DNA of 64,000 nucleotides from Channallabes apus (Eukaryota > Chordata > Actinopteri > Siluriformes > Clariidae). This document shows, piece after piece, positions 42,376 through 54,289 of this stretch. The stretch is taken from assembly GCA_030522415.1 (NCBI GenBank), contig CM060109.1, positions 2,425,641 to 2,489,640 of the forward strand, in the 5' to 3' direction. The notes under the pieces were generated by a model. That model saw nothing but the letters and a program-made list of their open reading frames with translations, ran no database searches and had not been told where the DNA came from. The translations under genes and the position numbers were made by a program. Every line of letters begins with the position of its first letter. The first letter of the stretch is position 1.

Positions 42376-45084
42376 TTCTGTCTCATTTTCTCATTTAGTA
42401 CATTGGTCTCAGTACAACACAGCTGTTGGCAGAGACATGAATGAGCTGTGCAAGTGCATTCCAGAATTCCCTAAGGCCAATCACATACTCCTGTACACAG
42501 TATGAATAGTTGAATGCTTCATTTGTTATATGAATCAAGCATAAAATAAAACAAAATAAAATATACATTTACTGTTATAATAAATATTTACTGAATTTAT
42601 CTCTCATTATTTACATTAAATGTAATACAATTTATAAATATGTTTTTTTAGTCTATTTAAAAAAGTAATAAAAATGGTAAAATAAATAATGTTCATGTTA
42701 AAACATGCATATTTTATGTGAAAGGTTGTGAGAACATTACTGTTTAAAGACTTTTCTTTCGCAGTTGGACATTGAAGAACAGCTAAAAGCAACTAACCCC
42801 TATGAGTATACCAGTATAGTGACATGCTATAGCTGAGTATATAGTATAGTGCCAGGCTCCACCCCCATATAGGCAAAAATGACCTACAGTTAGCATTTTT
42901 CAGAAGGCTTCAGCAACTTTCCACTGAAACTAGTTGGTACCTATGCCCCCTTTTGTCAAAATTAACAGACGTAAGTGCAAAGGTGGTGTGAAAAAGATAC
43001 ACAAGAGGCAGATCTCATCAAATGTGCAAAGATTTCAGATGCGTTTGTTGTAGGGGCTGCAGCTGTTGCCTCTACCACATAGCAGCATCAGGCAGATATA
43101 GAAAAGCAGGTGGTGATTCACAGCCATCTACTGCCAATGAATCAAACATTCTCATTTATAGTGAAAACAAAACAGAATTCTGAGCCAGAGCATCCAAAAG
43201 CATGGTTATAATCCAAAATGCAAGACAAAGACAAGGTTCACAAACATGAGGAGGAGTCCAGGGCCCGGTTTCTCGATAACGCACACTCTTAGCGTGCTAA
43301 GAAGGCTCTTAAGATATATCTTACGTTAAGTGATTACTTTTCTGTGTGTTTCCCGAACTGTCTCTTAGGAGTCTTCTTAAATCGCTGCCTCTTACCTCCG
43401 ACATTTGCAAGGCGCTGTCTACAGTGAAGGTCCTGAATTAGCTGGCATCATGGCAACATGGTGGATCAGGAATCGATTTTTCACTCCTTTTGCATGAGAG
43501 CGTTAAGAAAGATGGCACTTTCTATGCAAATTAAACATTGCACAAACTTCTTCCAATAATGTTTATTTCGACATGGGTTAACTTATCAATAACATGCCAT
43601 AATAAGCAAATCTATAAATTAAATCACCAAACTGTCACTAATATTTTCATGTAACCTGTAGTGACGGTGAAACGAACCGGTTATCCAATCATAGTTGATG
43701 GACAAAGAGCTGATAACACTCTTCACCAGCTTCAGAAATAATGTGAAGTGTCAGTTGTTGGTGTTGTATAGCGCACTTACAGTATGGAATGAAAATGATG
43801 AGATGACAGAGTGGAGGTTTAATACCCCTATCTCACCTACGCAGTTTCACGCAGTGGCCGTAAGTCCAGTTCATCATGATTCAGCGGGAGTTTTGGTGCC
43901 GTGATTACGTTTCCATCTTTTCACGCGAAAAATTAAACATGTTTAACATGCGGAAGCTTGTAGAACTACGCGGCAAAGGTTTCAGACAAGCAGGGTTTTT
44001 CTGATAAAATCTAATTAATGGGAATATTCCCAGCTACTAACAGCTGCTAATACTGACATGCGCACAAGCGATGCCTATGAATGCTGGATTTCATCTTTGC
44101 TACGATGACATTTTTGGAGGGAGTAACTATAATATTATTACTGAAATTTTATTGGTAACTTTTTCCTTATTCATTACTGGAAAATTCATATTATTTCAGC
44201 CCAACACTGGTCTTGGAGACGACAATCATCAGATCTAGGCTGGAGCAGCTCCTGACTGGACTAGGCTGGAGCACCTGCATGCCCTTTTCCTGGGCCAGAA
44301 ACGGGGGTTTTAAACACTCTCCCTGCTCTGTGTAGATTTTGGAGGAGCTCCTGGTGACCAGTTGGTCACTGGTTACAAACTCCAGTATACAGGACTGCAT
44401 AGGTTTAAACTAATTAGCTACGAGCCTTTACTAAATAGAAGGGAAAACAGTAAAATGTGCAGTGCACGCGTTCCTCCAGGAACAAGTTTGGGAACCACTG
44501 GAAACCAGTAAGTGTATTGATGATAACTTTGAGCATCACTGACTCCACCACGACAAATCTTCGTTATTTTATTCTTTGGGCTTCTGACAAATCACACAGG
44601 CGCTTAATTTTACTTTTACTTTCCTCTTGTTATCAGTTACTTTATTTTAAACTTTTTTTTTACTTTTTATTGTTTAAAACACACACACACACACACACAC
44701 ACTGCTTTGTGTTGTTCATCTCTCTCTGTTTACTGCTCCGTCTTCGAGCAAAAATAAAAACACGAAATAATATCTTTGCAGTAACACAGCGTCTCTCCAT
44801 TCCCAGCTGTTTGACCGCACACACTCACATTTACAAATTCATCATAATCTAATTTTCTCTCTACAGGAACACACACAGAGAGAGAGAGAGAGATTGTCAA
44901 ACCTGAGAGAATCTCTGGAGGGTTGCTGATGCAGTAGTCGTGTCTACAGAAAACTACATTGAGTTTTTTTTTTGTTTTTTTTAGAGGTTGATCGCTCAAA
45001 ACAACTGAAATGTCAACAAGTAGGACCATGAGGAAAACCTCCTACAGGTCATCTACAGTTTCCTGTAGAGATCTCTCGAAACCA
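42376..45084. other. Non-coding interval
   Basis: No gene recognised. 43262-43420 begins GGGCCCGGTTTCTCGATAAC and is rich in CTTAAGA/TCTTAAG words, resembling the end of a fish Harbinger-type MITE, but no second end was found. CA array at 44678-44702; GA run at 44877-44893. Confidence 0.35.
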
Positions 45085-45290
45085 ATTCAATGCTTTTTCA
45101 GCAGTGGTCATTGTCACAAAGCAGCTTGAAAATAAATTGTACAGAACTAAGTGTAGACTATGACCATCAGTTTGTCTCTGGTGACAATGATAAGGGAAAA
45201 CTCCCTGAGTCAGCTGAGAGGAAGCGTGGGGGAAACAGGGAACCCCCCCTCATTTTGGGTGAAATCAGATGAGTGAGACCATGAATCAGT
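45085..45290 (-). repeat. Dispersed fish-type repeat fragment
   Basis: Contains GTCATTGTCACAAAGCAGCT, the reverse complement of the AAAGCTGCTTTGTGACAATG module at 54.6 and 62.8 kb, then GGGAAAACTCCCTGAG. Class not known. Confidence 0.5.
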
Positions 45291-46114
45291 TCCTGCTATA
45301 TCTGCGTGCTATAAGGTAAAATGTTCAGTAGAACTGGAAAGATGTTCAAGTTAATATAGTTTCAGCTGTGGTTGTTGGACATTTGGGTAAAAACTCTTTG
45401 TGGGAATTTCAGTGTATGGAACCACAGTCACAAGAAATCACAGTCCACAAGTCCAAGACCACCTTCATGGTCATCAAACACTCCCCAGGTTCCACACACA
45501 CACCCCTAGTAGACCACACAGGTTACTTCCTCAGCAGAGTCCTCCAACCAGAAGCAGGTCACCAGGAGAAGTTCCACTTAGTTATTAGTACTGTATGTTG
45601 TTGACTTTGACTCGTTTTGAATGTTGGTTGTTAAAATTAGCTTTTTTCACTCATTATCAGCTCAGCAATTAGTCAACAGTTTATTGTTTGTTGAAGAACA
45701 GAATATCATGCTTGTTAATCTGTTTAAAGTTGTGGAAAGTTGGCAGGAAAGTTTTTGTCTTAATGTTCTCACATGAAAAAAGATTAAAAATGACAAAAAC
45801 CAGGTGGAGCAGATGGTTGATGTCTTCATGAGTTGGATGTGGAGTGGTAAAGATGGTTTGTGTTGCAGATGGTCATGGTAGGAAGCAGCAGCTCACACCC
45901 TGGGGTTCCTGGTACAAGAAGATCACGAGTGATGCCAGTAGCACCAGAGCCCACACCTCACACCGGCAGCACCTACACACCAATCACACACTGCAGCTCT
46001 TGTACAGAACATGAGCAGGCAAAGGTGTTCTGGTCTTTCACTGGTGTCTGGAAGGGCAAGGAGAGAAAAAACAATCAAAACAATAATAAGCAAAAAAAAT
46101 GAAATGGTGACGAA
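45291..46114. other. Interval without a supported gene
   Basis: Two open frames (45368-45604 and 45860-46102) have no recognisable domain. Probably the continuation of the dispersed repeat at 45085, but I cannot show a second copy in this window. Confidence 0.3.
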
Positions 46115-47290
46115 GAACGTTGAATAATCAGAACAGTGATGAGTGAGTCTACATCAGAACAGTAACAAGAAAACAAATAATCAAAGAGACAAGAAGTGAA
46201 TGAATATTCGGAATGCCAATAAGAGAGGAAAAAGGAGAACTGTAAGAAGAGTGTGAATAAAGTGAAAAAAGTTAATGAGAAAGTAAATAATCAGAACTGT
46301 AATGAGAAAGTAAATAACTGGGAGAGCAAATTATAGGAACGAGGAACGAGGAAGTGAGTAATCAGAACAGTGATGAGAGTGAAGAATGAGACAGGCAATG
46401 AGAGAGAGACAGAGAGAGAGAGGGAGAGAGAGAATAATCTAAAAAAAATGAGAGCATGGATAAGTCAGTGGTATAAGAGAGAGAAATAAGTAGAATATTA
46501 CAAAAAAGCAAATATTTGGAACAGGAATGAAAGGGGAACGTTTAGGACATTGTGAAAAGTGAATAATCGGAACAGTAATGAGAGATGAATAAACGGAACA
46601 TTGTGCAGAAAGTGAACAATATAACTGAGAAGCTCAGTCTGAATGTTATGAAAAGTGAATAATCAGAAGAGTAATTATGAACCTTATGAAAAAGAATCAG
46701 CAATGCGATATGAATAACTGGACTGGAAAAGTGGGTAATTGATGCAGTACTGAAAGATGAATCATTCGACTGCACTGGACAAGCGGATAATCAGAACGGC
46801 GGGATCCCCCGAGTGGTGTAGCAGTAACACGCTTGTCCTATCATCCGGAGATCACAAGATGCTATAGAGTCCCAGAGCTTAGAGAGAGCTGATTGGCCAG
46901 GCTCTCTTGGGGGGAGGGACTCACTCTAGTGCTCTGACTGCAGCTCTAGCCAATCACGGGCATCTGTCAGCTCACGCATGTGGAAGGAGTGGATAGCGCT
47001 TTCAGAGGAAACACGAGACAGCCTTCGTCCTCCCTGGTTGGTGGTTGTAGTCTTGATGAGGGAGTGTCCTGATGACAGGGGGGAGTGGCTGCAACAAAAT
47101 GAAAGCAAATCAAAGAAAAATCTATAATAAAAAAAAGAACAATGATAAGAGACGAATAATCAAAATGTTACAGTTAAGCAAATATTCACAGCAGTGATGA
47201 GAGAAGAATAATCAGAAGATTATAAATAACTGAATGATCATAAGAGTAAAGAATGAGAATTGTAAAGAGAGTAATTAAGTAAAGCGGTAA
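46115..47290. repeat. Decayed minisatellite, GAATAATCAGAACAGTAATGAGA-like, split by a SINE
   Basis: Variants of GAATAATCAGAACAGT plus AATGAGAG recur about 20 times at irregular 25-60-base spacing from 46122 to 46800 and again from 47130 to 47290. The SINE C copy at 46808-47110 interrupts the array. GA-rich tracts lie at 46400-46436 and 47296-47330. Confidence 0.8.
46808..47110 (+). repeat. SINE family C copy nested in the minisatellite
   Basis: CGAGTGGTGTAGCAGTAACA, TATCATCCGGAGATCA, AGCCAATCACGGGCATCTGT and AAGGAGTGGATAGCGCTTTC align in order with 39892-40275. The B-box region is deleted. Confidence 0.75.
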
Positions 47291-47329
<39 letters not shown>

Positions 47330-47330
47330 T

Positions 47331-48086
47331 TAATCAGTCCAGGATGACAGAGTGATTAATATGTGGTGTAATGAGAGCAATTAAACGTTTGAACAAATGA
47401 GTGTGTGAATGATGGGAGCTCCACTGCGGGTCAGACTCCGCCCCCATCCGACCCTCTGATACTCCGACTCCTGATGATCCGCCGAAGACTAAACTAAAAT
47501 ATCACGGTCCATTCAGTCAGTCTGCCCTTTTCATATTTTATGCAAATCGCATCTTTTCAGATGAATCAACAGACGTGTGTAAGAGGTGTTCAGGGGCTTC
47601 TGAGTGCTTGGTTTCGCCGCTGTTTAAACACGATTAGTGTTCCAGGAGACCTTTCACAGGGTTCTAAAGTGTGGATTTATTTAACAGCTTATGGTTTAGA
47701 AGCCACTGAGCCTCAGCTTAAGTACACAGTACACACACACACACACATGTGGAGTGTGGCTTTAATTAGTGCTGATGTTCATTTTAATTCTCAGAAACAG
47801 CCTGTACCACACTGTGTTTGTGCTGAGAGGGAAATAACTGGCCCGGATTCTGACAGTCTCACTTCGAGATATTTAACAAATGCTAAACCAACCTGTCAAA
47901 TATGTATATGTATATATGTAATGAATAATTCGGAAAGTAATTTCATTTTTTGAAAATTGACGTGAGAAGGCTTCGTCTCCGTCCAGAGCGTCATCAGGAG
48001 ACTCTACTGAAGCCTGGTCTCAACACGAGACGCTTTAAAGTGAACTTCTACATTAAATCTGAGCTTTAAGGATGTCTGGGCTTTAC

Positions 48087-48089
<3 letters not shown>
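47331..48089. other. Non-coding interval
   Basis: No gene. 47400-47720 is balanced and repeat-free (ATTTTATGCAAATCGCA contains an octamer-like ATGCAAAT); possible conserved element. Confidence 0.3.

Positions 48090-48154
<65 letters not shown>
48090..48154. repeat. (GT)n microsatellite
   Basis: 65-bp pure GT array. Confidence 0.97.
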
Positions 48155-48155
<1 letters not shown>

Positions 48156-48271
48156 GCCCTGCGAGTCCATGGTTCAGATTTCATCATCCTGCAGGTATGT
48201 GAGTTGAGCCTGTGTGTACGTCACTGTGAGAATGTGAGACTGAAGGAAGCAATAATTGATGAGTGAAGTCG

Positions 48272-48560
48272 ATCAAAACTCACTACCTCAAAACTCACTA
48301 CCTCAAAACTCATTACATCAAAACTCACTACCTCAAAACTCACTACCTCAAAACTCATTACATCAAAACTCACTACCTCAAAACTCATTACATCAAAACT
48401 CACTACCTCAAAACTCACTACATCAAAACTCACTACCTCAAAACTCACTACCTCAAAACTCATTACATCAAAACTCACTACCTCAAAACTCACTACATCA
48501 AAACTCACTACCTCAAAACTCACTAACTCAAAACTCACTACATCAAAACTCATTACATCA
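48272..48560. repeat. 15-bp minisatellite, about 19 units
   Basis: Unit CTCAAAACTCACTAC with C/A change (CATCAAAACTC) and ACT/ATT change. Because the unit is a multiple of three and lacks stops, three frames stay open (QNSLP/QNSLH and KTHYL/KTHYI on plus; VSFEV/VSFDV on minus). No start context, splice logic or neighbouring gene supports coding. Confidence 0.95.
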
Positions 48561-48644
48561 CCGCGTCCATGTGGAACAAGTCAGAGATAATATCAAGATA
48601 TTTATATAAAGATTCTCTGTGTTGTGGTGATGAGTTTCCAAATC

Positions 48645-49715
48645 CTGTGTGTGTGTGTGTGTGTGTGTGTGTGCGGGGTGTGTGTGTGTGTGTGTGTGTG
48701 CGCGGTATGTGTGTGCGTTGTGTGTGCAGTGTGTGTGCGGTATGTGTGTGTGTGTATGTGTGTGCGGTATGTGTGTGTGTGCAGTGTGTGTGTGCGGTAT
48801 GTGTGTGTGTGTGTGTGTGTTTGTGCGGTATGTGTGTGCGGTGTGTGTATGTGTGTGTGTGCGGTATGTGTGTGTGTGCGGTGTGTGTGTGTGTATGTGT
48901 GTGCGGTGTGTGTGTGTGTGTGCGCGTGTGTGCGGTATGTGTGTGTGTGTGTGTGCAATGTGTGTGTGTGCGGTGTGTGTGTGTGTGTGCGGTGTGTGTG
49001 TGTGTGTGTGTGCGGTATGTGTGTGTGCGGTGTGTGTATGTGTGTGTGTGTGCGGTGTGTGTGTGCGGTATGTGTGTGTGTGTGCGGTGTGTGTATGTGT
49101 GTGTGTGTGTGCGGTGTGTGTATGTGTGTGTGTGCGGTGTGTGTGTGTGTGCGGTGTGTGTATGTGTGTGTGTGTGTGTGTGCGGTGTGTGTGTGTGTGC
49201 GGTATGTGTGTGTGTGCGGTATGTGTGTGTGTGCGGTGTGTGTATGTGTGTGTGTGTGTGCGGTATGTGTGTGTGTGTGCGGTGTGTGTGTGTGTGTGTG
49301 TGCGGTGTGTGTGTGTGTGCGGTGTGTGTGTGCGGTGTGTGTATGTGTGTGCGGTATGTGTGTGTGCGCGGTGTGTGTATGTGTGTGTGTGTGTGTGTGT
49401 GTGCGGTATGTGTGTGTGTGCGGTGTGTGTATGTGTGTGTGTGTGTGCGGTATGTGTGTGTGTGTGCGGTGTGTGTGTGTGTGTGTGTGCGGTGTGTGTG
49501 TGTGTGCGGTGTGTGTGTGCGGTGTGTGTATGTGTGTGCGGTATGTGTGTGTGCGCGGTGTGTGTGTGTGTGTGTGCGGTATGTGTGTGTGTGCGGTGTG
49601 TGTGCGGTGTGTGTGTGTGTGTGTGTGTGTGCGGTGTGTGTATGTGTGTGTTTGTGCGGTGTGTGTGCGGTATGTGTATGGTTGCGGTGTGTGTGTGTGG
49701 TGTGTGTGTGTGTGT
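48645..49715. repeat. 1.07-kb compound TG/CGG array
   Basis: TG repeats interrupted at irregular intervals by GCGG, GCGGTA, TATG and GCGCGG. It contains an internal duplication: the pattern starting CGGTATGTGTGTGTGTGTGC at 49261 recurs at 49448 (shift 187) for more than 110 bases with the same order of interruptions. All plus frames stay open for 360-380 codons of Cys/Val, which is an artefact. Confidence 0.95.
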
Positions 49716-49789
49716 AAAATATTATATTCCTTGGTTTATTTAGCTTCTCTATTCACTTAGCATATACAGTAAATTAATAATGTATTGGC

Positions 49790-49925
49790 ACCGTGTGCAG
49801 GGTTTCCCCGCCTAGTGCCCGAAGTCTCCTGCTATAGGCTCCAGGTGACCCGCGACCCTGAACACAGGATTAGGCGGTATAGAAGATGAATGAATGAATG
49901 AATGAATGAATGAATAAATAAATGA
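49790..49925 (+). repeat. SINE family A 3' end with (GAAT)n tail
   Basis: GTCTCCTGCTATAGGCTCCA, then CGACCCTGAACACAGGATTA, then GAAT repeated about ten times (49886-49925). 5'-truncated. It follows directly on the TG array. Confidence 0.8.
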
Positions 49926-49949
49926 AGAGCTGCGTTCGCTCCGTGAGCC

Positions 49950-50034
49950 GGTGTGTATGTGTGTGTGTGGTGTGTGTGTGGTGTGTATATGTGTGTGTTT
50001 GTGCAGTGTGTGTGTGTGCGGTATGTGCGGTGTG

Positions 50035-50065
<31 letters not shown>

Positions 50066-50128
50066 TATATGTGTGTTTGTGCAGTGTGTGTGTGTGCGGT
50101 ATGTGCGGTGTGTGTGTGTGTGTGTGAA
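49950..50128. repeat. Second TG/CGG compound array
   Basis: TGTG with GCGG and ATAT interruptions. The segment from about 49985 recurs from about 50060 (shift about 75: ATATGTGTG, TTTGTGCAGTG, GCGGTATGTGCGG). A CA array follows at 50286-50322. Confidence 0.92.
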
Positions 50129-50589
50129 ATGTCACTGCTGCTGCTTTTTCACAACAGAAACGTTATAATCAATATCTATTTAACGTCGCCCTTCATGCAC
50201 ATAACAAAAGAACACACTGCCTGCAGGAGCACATTTTACTCATGCTTTTACACAAGAGCACTTCTGATCATTTTAAAAGTGGAAAACACACACACACACA
50301 CCCACACACACACACACACACACATAATGAGCTGTTCAGTGTAACAGTGATTACAGGCTTTGAAGCAGGTTTTAAACACAAAGCACATTCAAATCTAAAA
50401 CAGCGTTTTCTTCATAAAGCATGTGTGAATAGAAACTCCTTCACCAGCTCAGTTTAAATGTTGCTGGTATCAGACATGTGATTTTATTCGAAGAGTGTTC
50501 GAGTCAATGTGGGATTCAGTGATAATGTGATAACAGTGGAGAATAACAGAACGCAGTCCTGAGACTAAACACTCTATATAATTTTATTT

Positions 50590-50745
50590 CTCTATATAAT
50601 CTCATGTTACACTAGTGCACTTATCCCAGTGTTTCACTAGTGCTTGGACACCATCATGGTAGAAAGTTCTTGCAGTACACTGTAGCCGTGATTGATGTCT
50701 GACTGATTCATGTCTGAAACACCGGCCTCCCAGGAACTCCTTTAC
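50590..50745 (-). pseudogene. Mariner transposase C-terminus
   Basis: Leftward from 50745: VKEFLGGRCFRHESVRHQS, then TFYHDGVQALVKHWDKC and, after a stop, DYIE. This is the C-terminal tail typical of mariner transposases (DGVQ-LVKRWDKC-like). It lies head to head with the plus-strand relic at 50828. Confidence 0.72.
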
Positions 50746-50827
50746 TTTCCCTTTTCTTTAATTTTCTGCTTTTGAAGAATTAGGACAACGCATAACTTCA
50801 TGTATCACACCAGCACCACTCGCATGT

Positions 50828-51005
50828 TACAGGAACCCGCCACGTCCCCGGTACAGTCCTGACCTCGCTCCTCCACATGTTTGGGCCATTAAAGGAGTTC
50901 CTGGGAGGCCGGCATTTCAGACATGAAGCAAGAGTGGTGCAATTTTCAAGAGGTGGGTTACTTTATCAAGAGAATAAAATGACATTATTCTGGTTGCTTA
51001 TTTTA
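50828..51005 (+). pseudogene. Mariner transposase fragment, opposite strand
   Basis: Reads RYSPDLAPP (family PPYSPDLAPS), a frameshift, then GPLKEFLGGRHFRHEA. It overlaps in content with the minus-strand relic, so 50708-50745 and 50888-50925 form 37-bp inverted arms around AGGAGTTCCTGGGAGGCCGG. No terminal repeats found. Confidence 0.65.
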
Positions 51006-51868
51006 AGTTGTTATTATATCATGTGACTAACATGGAGTGGCACTATTGTTAAAAATAAGGATGATTTTATTGTATCTATAGAACAAAATGTTGTGTTTTT
51101 GTATCATGTGACTCTTATAAAGTAGTGTTTGATAAAAAGGTACATTTACCTATAAAATAAAATAAATCAATCAACATGTATTTGTATAGTAGCTTACAGC
51201 AAGTGCTTTACAACATTAAAACAAATAAAACACTTAAAATTATAGAATTTTTAAAGTTTTACTTTAAAAAAAAGGCAATAACATAGTGATAAAAGTAAAA
51301 ACTAAATTATAAAATTATGAAAGACATATGATGTTATGATGTTATCAAATATCAAAATGTCATATACTGCAAAAATATGTGAAAATATCTCGCATAGAGT
51401 TAGATTATCTCCACTTTCTTAAAATAAGATATAAGATATAAGAGTATTAAGTTTATTTCTAATCAAAGTTTACTTGTTCTAAAATAATTGTAGGAATTTA
51501 TTTCTTGAAATAAACATAATTTGATACAAATTGAACAAGAACTTTTCACTTGGAGTTTCAGTAACATTTTAATAGAAATTATCTATTTAAAATATAATAC
51601 ATAAAAAAGAAATTACGTAAATGTGCGCGGTTTGGCAAGATCCCAGGCATGTCACATTTTACAGTGTCAGTCATATGACAATCATACAACGTCACTATTG
51701 ATATAAAGGGGTCTGAATTTATATTAAATTATATTATTTAATCTATATCTATAGAATAAAATGTCATTCTTGTACTTGTTCTGTAACAAATAAAAGTCAG
51801 CATTTCTAAAGAACACACTTGTAAAGCAGATAAATTTGACAACGAGAAGAAATTGATTGTGAGGCGAC

Positions 51869-51913
<45 letters not shown>

Positions 51914-53061
51914 TTACAGTATATCTCTGTATGAATAAATTGCAGCGTATTAAAAGATAAATGTTTTCAAAAAGAAGTTACGGTGAAGTGAAGACCAGAC
52001 ACTTATTACAAACAACCACCCACACACACACACACACACACAGAGAGATAGGCGATAAATGCTGAGTTAGCATTTCTGTGCTTAGCGCTGATGAGTCCTG
52101 ACATGATGGATCAGGAGAAGAATAAATCATGAAACATTGCGGCGGCGTCTCTGACTTGATCAGTCGAACCTGATCAATAATCCTGTCTCTCGCCTGATAC
52201 GAAGGAGACACACAAAGACACCTGGTGTAATTGTTAGCGTCAGGTACGGCAGGGCTAATGGCACAGTCATAGATTAATATTGCATTAGGGACAGACTGAG
52301 GGGACGAGGAGGAGGAGGAGGAGGAGGAGGGGGTGGGGGTGGGGGGGGTATAGCTGAGTATAACTGGTCACATGTTGAAGCTGAGGAATATTAAACGTGC
52401 TGGTAACAGGAACGAGAAAATCGTTATGCTGAAGTCAAATTCCTGAAAAGTATAGAAAGTTCTGGATTGTTACAGGAAGAAATGTAAATGTGTTCTGGGT
52501 GCTCGTGGTCTCGTTCTCAAGTTCAGAGCCAGACAGAAGATCGTTAATGAGCAGCAGAAGCAGTGGAGAGAAACGTCCGACTGTTCGGCAGTGAGGAAGT
52601 CCTGAACACACATCATGTCTCAGAGGTGAGAAAAAGAGAGAGAGAGAGAGAGAGTCTCATAATGAGAAGGAGAGGAGAAAATAACCGGCGTTTTTGTTAA
52701 AAACTGTATTTCTGCAGCTGCATTAATGTCGGCCTTTCTGACGGCCGCTAGCGTTAATTAGATGAGCGACGCGCATAATGCCGAGTGACCTTTAGTGGCT
52801 TCACCCCTAGATTGGGACATTTAGTCATCGCTGTGACCGAATTATCTTTCTGCTTCTACCTGCTGTGTGAGAAAACAGGGCTTAATTAGAAGAGGAGTGG
52901 AGAAATGAGGAAACTATAATAACGAGAGAATATTTTGAGCTGCAATTTAAAAATGAAGCTATAGCGTAATAATCTTATTACTTATAATATTTCAATACTA
53001 CTAGTTATAATACAAATTTATAATCATCCTTATTGTTATTATTGTTATTATTATTATACAC
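51006..53061. other. Non-coding interval, candidate conserved segments
   Basis: No gene. CA arrays at 51871-51912 and 52018-52041; GAG run at about 52301-52329; GA run at 52633-52652. The stretches 52060-52290 and 52690-52900 are repeat-free and contain homeodomain-type sites (GCGTTAATTAGATGAG at 52752); they are the best conserved-element candidates in the window. 51140-51620 is very AT-rich. Confidence 0.35.
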
Positions 53062-53460
53062 CAGATGTGTCTAGTAACGAAGTACAAATACTGCGTTACT
53101 TTACTTAAGTAGAAATTTTGGGTATCTATACTTTACTGGAGTAATTATTTTTCAGCCGACTTTTTACTTCTACTCCTTACATTTTAAAAATAGCCTCGTT
53201 ACTCTCGTGCCCCATCCCCCACCCCCCCCCCCGGTCACATGATAAGAACGCGCACAACGCACCCCCCCCCCCCCCGGTCGCATGATCATAAAGCGAGACC
53301 TTAATGCTTTTGTCGCCCCTCACGGTACTTTTACTTTTATACTTTAAGTAGTTTTGAAACCAGTACTTTTAAACTTTTACTTAAGTAAAAAGCTTGGGTT
53401 GATACTTCTGTATCTATACTTCTACTCTAGTAATGAATGTGAATACTTTTGACACCACTG
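53062..53460. mobile_element. hAT-type MITE, 399 bp, with 8-bp target duplication
   Basis: Begins CAGATGTGTCTAGTAACG at 53062; the reverse complement of the end (53460) begins CAGTGGTGTCAAAAGTAT. TTATACAC occurs immediately on both sides (53054-53061 and 53461-53468). An 8-bp duplication and CAG(N)GGTG-type termini are hAT hallmarks. The interior is rich in ACTTTAAGTA/TTACTTAAGTA words in both orientations, with two poly-C runs near 53220 and 53262. No coding capacity. Confidence 0.93.
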
Positions 53461-54289
53461 TTATACACCATGTACACAACATCCCAGAGCCGCTGTGTGG
53501 AGGCCGTGTGAGTACAAAGATCTCATCGTCATGTCCAGTGTGAGATGATTTTATCTTTGTGACACGGCTTGTTATCCTGCGTTCATCAAGGGATGGTCAA
53601 GAACAACACTCAGGCAGACTGGTGTTTAAACCATGAGCAACTGGCACTAATTGCTTTTAGATCAGTTATACAAATAAAATTGAATTGAATTGAACTAAAA
53701 GAACCAAAGTGTACCAACACACAGAATCTCCCCCCCACCATCACACCATCACACCATCACCATGGCAGGTGATACACAGCAGGATGGATCCATGATTTCT
53801 GACCCGACCATCCGGAGTAGAAATTGAGACTCATCAGATCAGGTGACGTTTTTCCAATCTTCTGATGTTGGTGAGACCATGTGACCTGTAGCATCAGTTT
53901 CCTGCTCTTATCTGACAGGAGCGACACCTGGTCTGGTCTTCTGCAGCTATAGCACATCTGGTCCAGGGGTCCACGTGTTGTGTGTTCAGAGACGTTCTTC
54001 AACAGACCTCAGGTGTAACGAGATTTTATTTGAGGTCCTGTTGCCTTTCTATCAGCTGGAGCCGGTCTGACCGTTCTCCTCTGACCTCTGGCATCACAAG
54101 GCATTTTCACCCATAGGACTGCCCTGGGATTTTCTCTTTTTCTTACCATTTTCTGTAAACCCTAGAGATGGTTGTGTGTGAAAATCCCAGTAGATCAGCG
54201 GTTTGGGAAAAACTCAGACAAACAAACAACTTCCAGTCTCACACAGTATGAGTGCAGATCAATCCCTGCTGTCCGTTTCACCCAGATGA
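53461..54289. other. Interval without recognisable genes
   Basis: Short repeat traces only: AAATAAAATTGAATTGAATT at about 53674 (LINE/SINE tail-like) and CACCATCACACCATCAC at about 53738. Confidence 0.35.

Noticed and set aside
43262..43420. Harbinger-type MITE end
   Set aside because: Only one end-like text is present; no inverted partner or 3-bp target duplication could be found, so it is mentioned only as a possibility.
45368..46102. Two open frames that could be exons
   Set aside because: No domain, no consistent splice sites bounding them, and they continue a dispersed repeat that starts at 45085.
48221..48609. Pentapeptide-repeat proteins (QNSLP, KTHYL, VSFEV)
   Set aside because: The same 15-bp minisatellite is open in three frames on both strands; nothing distinguishes one as coding.
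48569..49760. Three overlapping 364-382-codon open frames rich in Cys and Val
   Set aside because: They are translations of the TG/CGG array; all three frames are open because the repeat has no stops. No composition, start context or flanking exons support a protein.
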